Shown here one piece after another: positions 29,682 through 37,155 of a stretch of DNA of 64,000 nucleotides (the first letter of the stretch is position 1; each line of letters starts with the position of its first letter). The stretch spans positions 1 through 64,000 of IMG/VR virus record IMGVR_UViG_3300004806_000019; one strand, given 5' to 3'. The DNA comes from a virus. The notes beneath the pieces are model-generated. The model was not told the origin of the DNA. It saw only the letters and a program-made list of their open reading frames with translations, and ran no database searches. A program made the position numbers and the translations under genes.

Positions 29682-29966
29682 TCATTTAATCCATTCAGTT
29701 TGCTGTCTTGCCCACTCAAGAAGATCACTTTTGCGGTAACTCACATAGTTCCATCTGAACCGGATGTAAGGTGGGCCTCCCCCCGCATTGTTATTGATGG
29801 CCATGTTTGCCAAACGCTTTGTGGAAATTGGACACCCAATTGATTTCAGAAAGACGGTTGCCGCTTTCCGATTGAGCCATTCATCCCCATCCTCAAGAAG
29901 GAGTTTTGACTTCTTCATGTTCTCCCTAAACTCTTCCTTGAGCTTATCGGTTAAAACGCCAGCCAT
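29682..29966 (-). CDS. excisionase/AlpA-like helix-turn-helix protein, first gene of the cassette
   Basis: 94 aa, GAGG seven bases before the ATG. Residues about 30-94 (EWLNRKAATVFLKSIGCPIS, then PYIRFRWNYVSYRKSDLLEW) have the HTH_17/MerR-like layout with the final Y-R-K-S-D-L-L-E-W helix. It is the first gene behind a promoter that carries two copies of the CCCATTGGAT motif, so it may be an autoregulator of the cassette. Confidence 0.7.
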   Translation of the reverse strand: MAGVLTDKLKEEFRENMKKSKLLLEDGDEWLNRKAATVFLKSIGCPISTKRLANMAINNNAGGGPPYIRFRWNYVSYRKSDLLEWARQQTEWIK

Positions 29967-29986
29967 CTTGTAACCTCACTAAGAAA

Positions 29987-30015
29987 CCCATTGGATCAAT
30001 CTTATCCCATTGGAT
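29987..30015. promoter_or_regulatory. duplicated CCCATTGGAT operator
   Basis: Two exact ten-base copies, 29987-29996 and 30006-30015, 19 bases apart. One overlaps the predicted transcription start and the other lies inside the -35/-10 spacer of the reverse promoter, positions where a bound protein would repress. A third exact copy is at 16604 and a nine-base variant at 40061. Confidence 0.6.
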
Positions 30016-30027
30016 TTAGATTATCAA
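29999..30027 (-). promoter_or_regulatory. promoter of the glycosyltransferase/lipoprotein cassette
   Basis: Reverse strand TTGATA (30027-30022), 17-base spacer, TAAGAT (30004-29999). Predicted start near 29992, about 26 bases before the first ATG. Confidence 0.6.
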
Positions 30028-30034
30028 AAGGTTC

Positions 30035-30062
30035 TTGAACGTTCCCAACAAATCAAGACAAT
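30035..30062 (+). promoter_or_regulatory. forward promoter giving a leaderless message
   Basis: TTGAAC (30035-30040), 16-base spacer, GACAAT (30057-30062), with the ATG of the next gene eight bases after the -10 and no Shine-Dalgarno sequence. It would drive the head-gene operon. Confidence 0.45.
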
Positions 30063-30070
30063 CTCTCCTA

Positions 30071-30244
30071 ATGACGCACTTTGAAAAACTGATACAGCAG
30101 GCACAGGCAGACTGTGTCGCGGCGATGATGAAGGCGGAATTAGGAAATTCCCACCTTCATGCGTTTCTCAAGGGGCAGCATGGAGGTTTAACCGTCGCCT
30201 TGCAGATTTTTAAAAAAGCAATGCGGCTTGATGCGGAGGAATGA
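30071..30244 (+). CDS. hypothetical protein, 57 aa
   Basis: ATG at the predicted transcription start. Helical throughout (HFEKLIQQAQADCVAAMMKA), ending in an acidic tail that overlaps the start of the GroES-like gene. A similar short helical gene often precedes phage co-chaperonin or scaffold genes. Unknown function. Confidence 0.58.
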   Translation: MTHFEKLIQQAQADCVAAMMKAELGNSHLHAFLKGQHGGLTVALQIFKKAMRLDAEE

Positions 30245-30702
30245 TGAGCTTACCGAAGAAAGAAGAAACAGTAGAGGATGTCTTTCCAGAGATCCCTTGT
30301 GGACATATACCCTTCGGAATGTTTGTCATTGTCCAGATTAAGTTATCCAAGCGCGTAACGTCTGGGGGCATCATCATCATTGATGATACCAAGCAGACAG
30401 AACAGGACAATACGCAGGTTGCCAAGGTCGTCGCTATCGGGCCAGCAGCATTTAAAGATCGTCGTACCTTTGAGCCATGGCCGGAAGGGGCTTGGTACAA
30501 GGTCGGTGATTATGTTCGTTGCCCGAAATATGGCGGTGATCGCTGGCGGGTAGATTATGAATATCAAGAGGAAGAGCGTAAGGTGGGGAACCTCGTTCTT
30601 GCTCCATCAGTTGTGCAGGGGAAAGTGGAGTTTGCCATGTTCAAGGACATGGACATCCGGTCCTCTGTAGAAGACCCCCTTAAAATCAAGGCGTATATCT
30701 AA
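30244..30702 (+). CDS. GroES-like co-chaperonin
   Basis: 152 aa. The barrel pattern of Cpn10 is visible: GMFVIVQIKLSKRVTSGGII then IDDTKQTEQDNTQVAKVVAI, GPAAF, EGAWYKVGDYVRCPKYGG. The mobile loop (residues about 35-45) would contact host GroEL, as T4 gp31 does, to fold the capsid protein. ATG 30244 is four bases after GGAGG; ATG 30241 is alternative. The scaffold gene follows with one-base overlap. No GroEL-like gene is in the window, so the host chaperonin must be used. Confidence 0.8.
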   Translation: MSLPKKEETVEDVFPEIPCGHIPFGMFVIVQIKLSKRVTSGGIIIIDDTKQTEQDNTQVAKVVAIGPAAFKDRRTFEPWPEGAWYKVGDYVRCPKYGGDRWRVDYEYQEEERKVGNLVLAPSVVQGKVEFAMFKDMDIRSSVEDPLKIKAYI

Positions 30703-31889
30703 TGGCTGGTAGAGAAGCACAGATCCTGACTGACGACGATGACGATAGTGGCGTAGGCATCGCTGAAGCGGTATCCAGCAATGCACCGGCAGGGCTTGCC
30801 AACAATAATGTTGGATTAGGCTCCCGTATCGATAATCGTCCCCCGGAAGCCCCTCAGACTGAATTTGAGATCATCGAGACGGATGATAACTTCAATCCTC
30901 TCGATCAAGTCCATGTAGAGCCTGAGAATCGCAATGAAGGACAAGAGGAAACTCTTGTTCAGGAAACGCAGCAGGAACGTGAGGAACGCGCTCATCGTGG
31001 TAAGCGTCCTCCGAAAGCTGTTCGGCAGAGGGAAGCAAAGGACCGGACGGTAAGTGAGCTTAATTTCCTTCGTAGCCGGGTTCAGGAACTTGAGACAAAG
31101 GTAACGCAAAGCGTTGAGCCTCGTCTTTCTGAGTTCGATGAAAACCGTCGCCGGATGGAATTGACAGCGGTTGAAAATGCTCTTGCGGAAGCAGAGAGCC
31201 GCTCAATCCATGCTTATAAGAAAATGTCAGAGGCAATGGTCAATGCTGATGGAGATGCTTTTGCAAAAGCTCTCCAAGAGCGGGATGAAGCCATTCTTCA
31301 TGGGCAGCGGTTGCAACTCCGTAAGAACCAGATGACGACTGAAGCGCAGAGCATTCAGCAACGTCAGCAGCAACCCGCTCAACAAACGCAACCGACACAG
31401 CGTCAGTCTCCGCCGATCCCTTCGATGGTGCAAGAATACATCGATGACTTCACTGAAGAGTTCCCATGGTACAATCCAAAGTCTGGCGATGTAGATTCAC
31501 AGATTGTCCTTATGCTCGACAATGAAGTCGCCTCTGAAGGTTTTGATTCAAAGACTCCAGAGTATTGGGAAGAATTGCGCTATCGCATGGAGCGCAGGCT
31601 TCCTGATCGTTTTGAAAGCCAGAAAGCTCCAAAACAGGCACAAAGAGCAAGACCTCAGACCCAGCAGATTGCGCCTCAAAAACGTGGGCCGCAAATTGGA
31701 GGAGGGTCTGAGAGAAGTGCAGGAACACCTTCTAATCAAGTCTATATTAATCCCGACAGAAAGAGGGCGCTTATAGCTGCCGGGGCGCTAGACAGTGATG
31801 GAAGAACTGTGGTAAACAGAGATAAGTTTAATGGGTACTTGAAACAGTACCGTGACTTTGATCGCGCAAACGGCGTGGTTCGGCAATGA
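30702..31889 (+). CDS. scaffolding protein
   Basis: 395 aa. No fold motif, but the build is that of a head scaffold: acidic disordered N-terminus (LTDDDDDSGVGIAEA), long charged coiled coils around residues 105-220, a Gln/Pro linker (QSIQQRQQQPAQQTQPTQRQ), and a basic C-terminal helix (DKFNGYLKQYRDFDRANG) that usually binds the coat protein. It lies between the co-chaperonin and the capsid genes, where scaffolds are found. Confidence 0.7.
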   Translation: MAGREAQILTDDDDDSGVGIAEAVSSNAPAGLANNNVGLGSRIDNRPPEAPQTEFEIIETDDNFNPLDQVHVEPENRNEGQEETLVQETQQEREERAHRGKRPPKAVRQREAKDRTVSELNFLRSRVQELETKVTQSVEPRLSEFDENRRRMELTAVENALAEAESRSIHAYKKMSEAMVNADGDAFAKALQERDEAILHGQRLQLRKNQMTTEAQSIQQRQQQPAQQTQPTQRQSPPIPSMVQEYIDDFTEEFPWYNPKSGDVDSQIVLMLDNEVASEGFDSKTPEYWEELRYRMERRLPDRFESQKAPKQAQRARPQTQQIAPQKRGPQIGGGSERSAGTPSNQVYINPDRKRALIAAGALDSDGRTVVNRDKFNGYLKQYRDFDRANGVVRQ

Positions 31890-32497
31890 GCGGAGATCTA
31901 TACATGGAATCGTATGAAGAGCAGGATATGTCGGAGTCGCCCTCGGTTCGGCGTCAGGGACGTAAGCCTCGTTCAACGATTGCCCATGCAGTGGATGAGC
32001 GCCTGGAGACTGAACGGGGCTTTGATGAGCGTGATGTGCAGGAACGTGAGATCACTGAAGACGACCGTCTTGAGATGTTCCGCGACTCCTTGCAACAGTC
32101 GGTCTTACCGGACCTTCCTCCAATGCCCGGTTTCCACGTCTGTTGGCTTAGTACATCAAACCCGCGAGATTCTATTCAGTGGCGCATCCGTATCGGATAT
32201 GAATTGATCCGAACCGATGATCTCCCTGGATGGGATGGTGTGTCTCTTAAAACAGGGGATTACGCTGGTGTGATTGGCGTCAACGAAATGGTGGCGGCGA
32301 AAATCCCATTGGGCCTCTACAATAAGTATATGCGAGAGGTTCATCACAACATGCCTTTGCATGAAGAAGAGAAGCTTCGGACTCGTACCGAACTCCTCAA
32401 AGATCAGGCAAAGGCAATGGGTAGCATTATTGAAGAAGGTGACGGTATGGCCGAGATCGTACAACGAGCTAGGCCAATGGCGGAGTTTGACGCCTAA
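31886..32497 (+). CDS. hypothetical head-region protein, 203 aa
   Basis: ATGA overlap with the scaffold gene. Acidic N-terminal half; then LPPMPGFHVCWLSTSNPRDS and a small domain ending KTGDYAGVIGVNEMVAAKIP, a pattern I associate with uncharacterised proteins placed between scaffold and coat genes in short-tailed phages. Helical C-terminus (EEEKLRTRTELLKDQAKAMG). Probably an assembly or minor head protein. Confidence 0.62.
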   Translation: MSGDLYMESYEEQDMSESPSVRRQGRKPRSTIAHAVDERLETERGFDERDVQEREITEDDRLEMFRDSLQQSVLPDLPPMPGFHVCWLSTSNPRDSIQWRIRIGYELIRTDDLPGWDGVSLKTGDYAGVIGVNEMVAAKIPLGLYNKYMREVHHNMPLHEEEKLRTRTELLKDQAKAMGSIIEEGDGMAEIVQRARPMAEFDA

Positions 32498-32521
32498 AAC
32501 GTCGTTACTTGCGTTCATGGA

Positions 32522-32556
32522 CTAGCTCTTTTGGGTTAAAAACCTTTTGGAGCTAG
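32522..32556 (+). promoter_or_regulatory. hairpin covering the ribosome site of the next gene
   Basis: CTAGCTC (32522-32528) pairs with GAGCTAG (32550-32556) with an inner GGTT/AACC stem. The GGAG that should serve ATG 32563 (32549-32552) lies in the 3' arm, so the folded RNA would hide it. Either a translational switch, a protein-binding site or a processed 5' end. Confidence 0.5.
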
Positions 32557-32562
32557 ACAAAG

Positions 32563-33186
32563 ATGGCATCAATTTCCTCGCCTTATGGCTTGGACCCCAT
32601 CTCCAATCAGGAGGGGTTCAGCAACCGTTCTCTGCGTATTCAGAACGGTATTGCAAACGGATACGCTACCAGCATCTTCAAAAATTCGCCTGTGACGATT
32701 AACCCGGTAACGGGTACAATCCAGGCTGTCACCACTGCTGGCACGACGGCAACGGCAACTGGCCCGACTCAGATCTTCGGTGTCTTCCAGGGTTGTGAAT
32801 ACACTCCGCTTGGTGGTCGCCCGGTTGTGTCGAACTTCTGGCCTGCTGGTACATCAATCGATCCGAACTATGACTTCATGGTGTATGTAACACCGCAGTT
32901 CGATTCGACCCTTCGTTTCAAAGTTCAGGCCAACGGCCCGATCACACAGGCGATGCTTGGCGCTCAATTCCAGCTTACAAACTTTGTGGGCAATACCGTA
33001 ACTGGCCTGTCTCAGGTTCAGTTGGCGGCTTCCCCAATTGCGGCTGGTCAGTATGGCCAAGTCACTCTTGTAGAGTTCTTTGACAATACAGGCGTGTACG
33101 GGTCCATCGGTGATGCTTTCACGGATTGCATCGTCATTGTTAATGCCACCCAGCTTGGTGGTGCATCAGCGGCTTCCATCGGCTAA
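32563..33186 (+). CDS. capsid-associated structural protein, 207 aa
   Basis: Begins MASISSPYGLDPISNQEGFS and continues with FGVFQGCEYTPLGGRPVVSN and TLRFKVQANGPITQAMLGAQ, a beta-rich protein of a type found just before the coat gene in podovirus-like genomes, probably a head decoration or minor capsid protein. High Thr/Gly/Ala content and no Cys pairs. Translation may be regulated by the upstream hairpin. Confidence 0.68.
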   Translation: MASISSPYGLDPISNQEGFSNRSLRIQNGIANGYATSIFKNSPVTINPVTGTIQAVTTAGTTATATGPTQIFGVFQGCEYTPLGGRPVVSNFWPAGTSIDPNYDFMVYVTPQFDSTLRFKVQANGPITQAMLGAQFQLTNFVGNTVTGLSQVQLAASPIAAGQYGQVTLVEFFDNTGVYGSIGDAFTDCIVIVNATQLGGASAASIG

Positions 33187-33216
33187 TGGCCGTATAGCTA
33201 GAGAAGGAGATTAGTT

Positions 33217-34131
33217 ATGGCCACTCCGATGAGGTCAACAGACTTTCGGGCCATCGTTGAGCCTATTCTTAATGAAGAGTTTGACGGTGTATATGAACAG
33301 CGCGTCGATGAATGGCGCGGCCCTTTCCGTGAACAGACCGGCATTCCGCGTAACTACCATGAAGAGCCTGTGCTGTACGGATTCGGCGCAGCCCCTGAAC
33401 TTCCGGACGGTTCTCCGGTAACGTATCAGGCTGGTGGCGTTCTGTTTATGAAGCGTTACCAGTATCGTGTATGGGGTCTGGCTTTCGCCTTGACGCAAGT
33501 CCTGGTGGAAGACGGCGATCATATCCGTATCGGTCAGATCTATGCGCGTCATCTTGGTCAGTCTTTGATTGAAACCAAGGAAACCCTTTGCGCCAACATT
33601 CTGAACCGCGCTTTCAATTCATCCTATCCGGGTGGTGATGGCGTGTCGTTAGTGAACTCGGCCCATCCTATTCAGGCTGGTACGTTCTCCAATCAGTTGT
33701 CTACAGCGGCTGCTTTGTCGCAGACTTCTCTGGAGCAGATTCTGGTTCAGGTTCGTCAGGCAGTTGACAACAACGGCAAGCGCATTCGCTTGCAGCCTCG
33801 CGCTATCGTTGCTGCACCGTCTAACGTGTTCCAGGCTGAAACCATCCTGAAGTCGGCTCTCCGCACTGGTACTGCCAATAATGACGTGAACCCGATCAAG
33901 ACGATGGGTTTGCTGAATGAAGGCCAGTACAACATGAGCCGTCTGACCAGCAACACCGCTTGGTGGGTTGTCACTGACGCCCCCGAAGGTCTGAAGCTGA
34001 TGATGCGCCGTGGTCTGAAGCGCAGCATGGAAGGTGACTTTGAGACTGACACCATGCGGTTCAAAGCTACGGAACGATATATTCCGGGTTGGACTGATCC
34101 CCGTGCCGCTTTTGGCACCCCCGGCCTGTAA
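33217..34131 (+). CDS. major capsid protein
   Basis: 304 aa, AAGGAG seven bases upstream. The sequence follows the HK97-like Mu-type coat pattern: N-terminal DFRAIVEPILNEEFDGVYEQ, E-loop like EPVLYGFGAAPELPDGSPVT, a spine helix DGDHIRIGQIYARHLGQSLI, NSAHP segment, and a C-terminal FKATERYIPGWTDPRAAFG where the final strand ends in a proline/glycine turn. No separate protease gene is visible, so it may not be cleaved. It is expected to be the most abundant virion protein. Confidence 0.85.
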   Translation: MATPMRSTDFRAIVEPILNEEFDGVYEQRVDEWRGPFREQTGIPRNYHEEPVLYGFGAAPELPDGSPVTYQAGGVLFMKRYQYRVWGLAFALTQVLVEDGDHIRIGQIYARHLGQSLIETKETLCANILNRAFNSSYPGGDGVSLVNSAHPIQAGTFSNQLSTAAALSQTSLEQILVQVRQAVDNNGKRIRLQPRAIVAAPSNVFQAETILKSALRTGTANNDVNPIKTMGLLNEGQYNMSRLTSNTAWWVVTDAPEGLKLMMRRGLKRSMEGDFETDTMRFKATERYIPGWTDPRAAFGTPGL

Positions 34132-34142
34132 GGAGTATTGAG

Positions 34143-34517
34143 ATGTCGGCACAAAGACTTTCTCTTGCTGCTGGTTCAACTGCGTCGAACGTCGTTCGTT
34201 TACCGACTTCGTTCCAAACGTGGAATGGCACTGGCATCGCTTGCCTGTTGAACTTTTCCGGTCAGGGCGCCGCTGGCGGTACTGCTGCTGCCGGTAACGT
34301 AACGCTTCAGGTTTCTCTCGATCCGAACGCTAACCCGTCAAACACCCCGGCTGTCCTGGCGACGGCGCGTTGGAACAACCATGATACGCTTGCCAGCATC
34401 ACTGCTGATAAGAACTCATCGATTGTTTACCAATGTGCTTATGTCCGGTTGGTTGGGACTGTTACTGCCGGTGTAGTCACTTGTGATCTTGGGTATCCTG
34501 ATAGTGGCAACCCGTAA
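34143..34517 (+). CDS. virion protein, 124 aa
   Basis: AAGGAG before the ATG. Beta-rich, Thr/Ala/Gly-rich sequence (AAGNVTLQVSLDPNANPS), in the size range of head decoration or stabilising proteins, directly after the coat gene. Function inferred from position only. Confidence 0.62.
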   Translation: MSAQRLSLAAGSTASNVVRLPTSFQTWNGTGIACLLNFSGQGAAGGTAAAGNVTLQVSLDPNANPSNTPAVLATARWNNHDTLASITADKNSSIVYQCAYVRLVGTVTAGVVTCDLGYPDSGNP

Positions 34518-34528
34518 GGAGATGTGAC

Positions 34529-34729
34529 ATGGCAAACGGTATTGCTGGTGATACCGCCGTCGTAGCTGCAAGCGGCTATCCCGCTGAAGATCTGATGGCG
34601 ATTGAGCTTCGTGTTATTTCCAACATTTTGCAGTTGCAGCAAGGCAACTTCTCGTTGGACGAACTGAAGCAGCTTCGTAATGATCAAGCTCTTGAATTGA
34701 GCTTGGCTGTACCCGTACCGGGTAACTAA
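34529..34729 (+). CDS. hypothetical head-operon protein, 66 aa
   Basis: AAGGAG upstream. Mostly helical (PAEDLMAIELRVISNILQLQ), rich in Leu and Ala. Possibly a small connector or chaperone of a neighbouring virion protein; not recognised. Confidence 0.6.
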   Translation: MANGIAGDTAVVAASGYPAEDLMAIELRVISNILQLQQGNFSLDELKQLRNDQALELSLAVPVPGN

Positions 34730-34773
34730 CCGATCCGGCGCTTCTCGGATCTTGACTAGGAAGGAAGAGTATT

Positions 34774-35427
34774 ATGCCTGTTATTTATGGTCAGGTGGCG
34801 GCTCCGTCCACCAGTTCTTTGGGTGACTCCACCAACGCTCCCCTGCTGCAAGGCAAGGCTGGCGAAGCCGTCGTCACTGAGTTGCATGGCAAGTGGTATA
34901 CTGAAGCCTATCGTGGCCACGTTTTCACTGCCGCGACTGCGATTGCCGGTACTGCCGTTGGTACGGCCACCAGCACCAACCTCACCAGCTTGACGCTGTG
35001 GAACCCGCTGGGTTCGGGCGTTAACTTTGAGTTGATCTCTGTTGACGTTAACATCCTGGCGACCATCGGTGTCGGCGGTCTGGGCCTGTCCTATGCGACC
35101 GGTTTGGGCGCCAACATTGGTACTGGCGCTCCGGTGATTTCCGGTACGTTCATTACCCCGATCAACACCTTCATTGGTGCTTCGGCCACGGTTGCTGGTA
35201 CTTCGGCTGCTAAAGCCGGAACCACCGTGTCGTTGACGACTGCTCCGGTGTTGTTCACCAACTTGGGCATCAGCACTCAGTCTTCGACGGCTGGTACTGG
35301 CGCGTATATGACCCGTGTTGACGTTGATGGCAAGATCATCGTTGCTCCTGGCTCGTTGATCACTCTGGTCGCGGCTGCTGCTACGACTGCTTCTGCCAGC
35401 TTCTTCTGGGCGGAAATACCCGCCTGA
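34774..35427 (+). CDS. virion protein, 217 aa, Thr/Gly/Ala-rich
   Basis: Good ribosome site (AGGAAGGAAGAG). The sequence is beta-rich with little charge (ATAIAGTAVGTATSTNLTSL) and ends in FFWAEIPA, a C-terminus common in phage structural proteins. A decoration protein or head fibre is the likely class. A stable UUCG hairpin follows the gene. Confidence 0.65.
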   Translation: MPVIYGQVAAPSTSSLGDSTNAPLLQGKAGEAVVTELHGKWYTEAYRGHVFTAATAIAGTAVGTATSTNLTSLTLWNPLGSGVNFELISVDVNILATIGVGGLGLSYATGLGANIGTGAPVISGTFITPINTFIGASATVAGTSAAKAGTTVSLTTAPVLFTNLGISTQSSTAGTGAYMTRVDVDGKIIVAPGSLITLVAAAATTASASFFWAEIPA

Positions 35428-35443
35428 GGAATCGGAATGGTTG

Positions 35444-35467
35444 GGAGGCACTCTTCGGGGTGCCTCC
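35444..35467 (+). terminator. UUCG-capped hairpin after the capsid genes
   Basis: Ten-pair stem (35444-35453 with 35458-35467) closed by a TTCG tetraloop, so the RNA form is very stable. It lacks a U-run, so it may reduce rather than stop transcription, or protect the 3' end of the abundant capsid message. Confidence 0.5.
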
Positions 35468-35517
35468 TACTCCATATGATGATATATTTATTTGTTTCTA
35501 AATTTATCAGGTGAGCC

Positions 35518-35967
35518 ATGCGTCCGATTATTTATGCAGCAACGGCAACAGACGTAGCCAATGGCTTCACCGTAGCATTTCCGCTTGATTTTAACCGTGT
35601 GGCTGGAAGTTATTCCATTCAGTATCTTACCTATGCTGGACAAGGAACGGTCTTGTTAAGCACAGGTTTATACTCTGGCCCTCCATTGGCGGCAGGGGCT
35701 ACCTCAACGGCTCCTACTTCATCGATCACGGCAGGGACAGGTGCAGCAGGGGCTGGCACTGTTCAGCAAACCTATGATGATGTTTTTGCTGCTAATGCTT
35801 TAGCTCAAGCAATTGGGAGTGGAACTCCTAACATTATTTGGACTAGCGTGACGCTTACATCTGGACGAGCGATTGTCTCTCCTCCAGTGAAAGCATTCAG
35901 AATTTTGTCTCCTACGCTTGGTGATGTTATTACTATCATCGCGCAGGGCAGCAGTGTCGGCGGGTAA
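35518..35967 (+). CDS. virion protein, 149 aa
   Basis: Beta-rich, small residues dominate (SITAGTGAAGAGTVQQTYDD), ending in GDVITIIAQGSSVGG. It begins after an AT-rich gap of about 50 bases following the hairpin. Head decoration or small fibre protein by position and composition. Confidence 0.62.
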   Translation: MRPIIYAATATDVANGFTVAFPLDFNRVAGSYSIQYLTYAGQGTVLLSTGLYSGPPLAAGATSTAPTSSITAGTGAAGAGTVQQTYDDVFAANALAQAIGSGTPNIIWTSVTLTSGRAIVSPPVKAFRILSPTLGDVITIIAQGSSVGG

Positions 35968-35978
35968 GGAGCCATAGT

Positions 35979-37136
35979 ATGACCGCTAAATATTTGAAAG
36001 ATGGCGAAGGCTTCAAGTTTCCAACTGAGTTCGGATTTCGCGGCTCGGCGGAAGGTCGGCATGACGCCAAGCGTCAGCCTGTTATTGATGACCAGGAATA
36101 TGGAGATGGGTCTTATATTTCTCGTCAGAAGAGGGCTAAGGGTGGCGACGTTGGTGCGGAGATTCATCCGAAAGAAGATATGAAGGTTCATGGTAGAAAC
36201 GCTAAGAGTGAGCGATATGCCAAACCTGAAGATCGTGATGAGAATGTGTTAGGGACTGAGAAAGAGAACTTCAAATCAGATCCTGATTCTTATAATGAGT
36301 ATCGTGCTGCTGCTGAAGGTGGTCGTGCTCATTATGATGTTGGTGGGAATGTTGTTCCGCCTCCTGGTGCTCCTGGTGCTGGATGGCAGGGGCGTTTCCA
36401 GGGAGCGCCAATGCAGCGGCCACCAATGCCAATGCCGCAACAAGGTGCAATGCCACAGGGCGCAATGCCGCAACGGCCTATGCCTCCCATGGGGCGTCCT
36501 ATGCCGCAAGGAATGTCACCGCAGGCTATGCCACAAGGAATGTCACAGCAGGGAATGATGCAGCGTCCAGGCGGAATGCCTCCTGGTATGCCACAGCGTC
36601 CTGGTATGCCTCCAATGGGGGCGCCACAAGGTGGAATGCCGCAAGGTATGCCTTTAGCTAGGGCAAAAGGTGGCCGGATGTGTCGTGCCGATGGTGGGGC
36701 CTCTGAGCCTGAAAAGAAAGATGATCCAATTTACGATGAGATGATGAGGCAGGATCAGGGTAGCCGGGATCATCAGATTCCTAATCCTGAGAAAAGTTCT
36801 CCTGCTGATGGACGGTTGCATCGTGCAGATGGTGGTCCTGCGGGACAAGAGCCAACTATTTCCATGCCATTATCTACGGCTCAGACAATGGCGCAGAATT
36901 TAGTTCAGGCAGGTAAGGCGGCTGGGCAACGTGCTCAATATGGTATGACAGGTGGTTTGGCTAATACCGCTAGGTTTGGCGCTCAAGGGAATCAAATCCC
37001 TCCATCTCACATTGCATTACCTCCGCAACCGAATGATATTAGCCGCCTAGGCCAGCAAAACACTGGATTAGGCTCCGGAGCACCGGGTAAGCCGGTTGCT
37101 ATGGCCAAGGGTGGTCACGCAAAGAAGCGGTATTAA
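35979..37136 (+). CDS. Met/Pro/Gln-rich low-complexity virion protein
   Basis: 385 aa, AAGGAG upstream. The N-terminus KYLKDGEGFKFPTEFGFRGS and the C-terminus AKGGHAKKRY have counterparts in the next gene. Between them, residues about 130-225 are repeats built from P-M-P-Q-G-M type units, including runs such as GMPPGMPQRPGMPPMG, followed by A-x-x-G-G-R motifs (ARAKGGRMCRADGG, HRADGGPAG). The chain is probably largely disordered and sticky; an internal head protein, glue or ejection-related role is possible. Confidence 0.68.
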   Translation: MTAKYLKDGEGFKFPTEFGFRGSAEGRHDAKRQPVIDDQEYGDGSYISRQKRAKGGDVGAEIHPKEDMKVHGRNAKSERYAKPEDRDENVLGTEKENFKSDPDSYNEYRAAAEGGRAHYDVGGNVVPPPGAPGAGWQGRFQGAPMQRPPMPMPQQGAMPQGAMPQRPMPPMGRPMPQGMSPQAMPQGMSQQGMMQRPGGMPPGMPQRPGMPPMGAPQGGMPQGMPLARAKGGRMCRADGGASEPEKKDDPIYDEMMRQDQGSRDHQIPNPEKSSPADGRLHRADGGPAGQEPTISMPLSTAQTMAQNLVQAGKAAGQRAQYGMTGGLANTARFGAQGNQIPPSHIALPPQPNDISRLGQQNTGLGSGAPGKPVAMAKGGHAKKRY

Positions 37137-37155
37137 GAGAAGAAAGGTTAAGGAT

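Noticed and set aside
34756-35451. Reverse-strand frame of 231 codons opposite a virion gene.
   Set aside because: Low-complexity Arg/Ser/Gly sequence caused by the Thr/Ala/Gly-rich codons of the forward gene, which has an excellent ribosome site and fits the operon.
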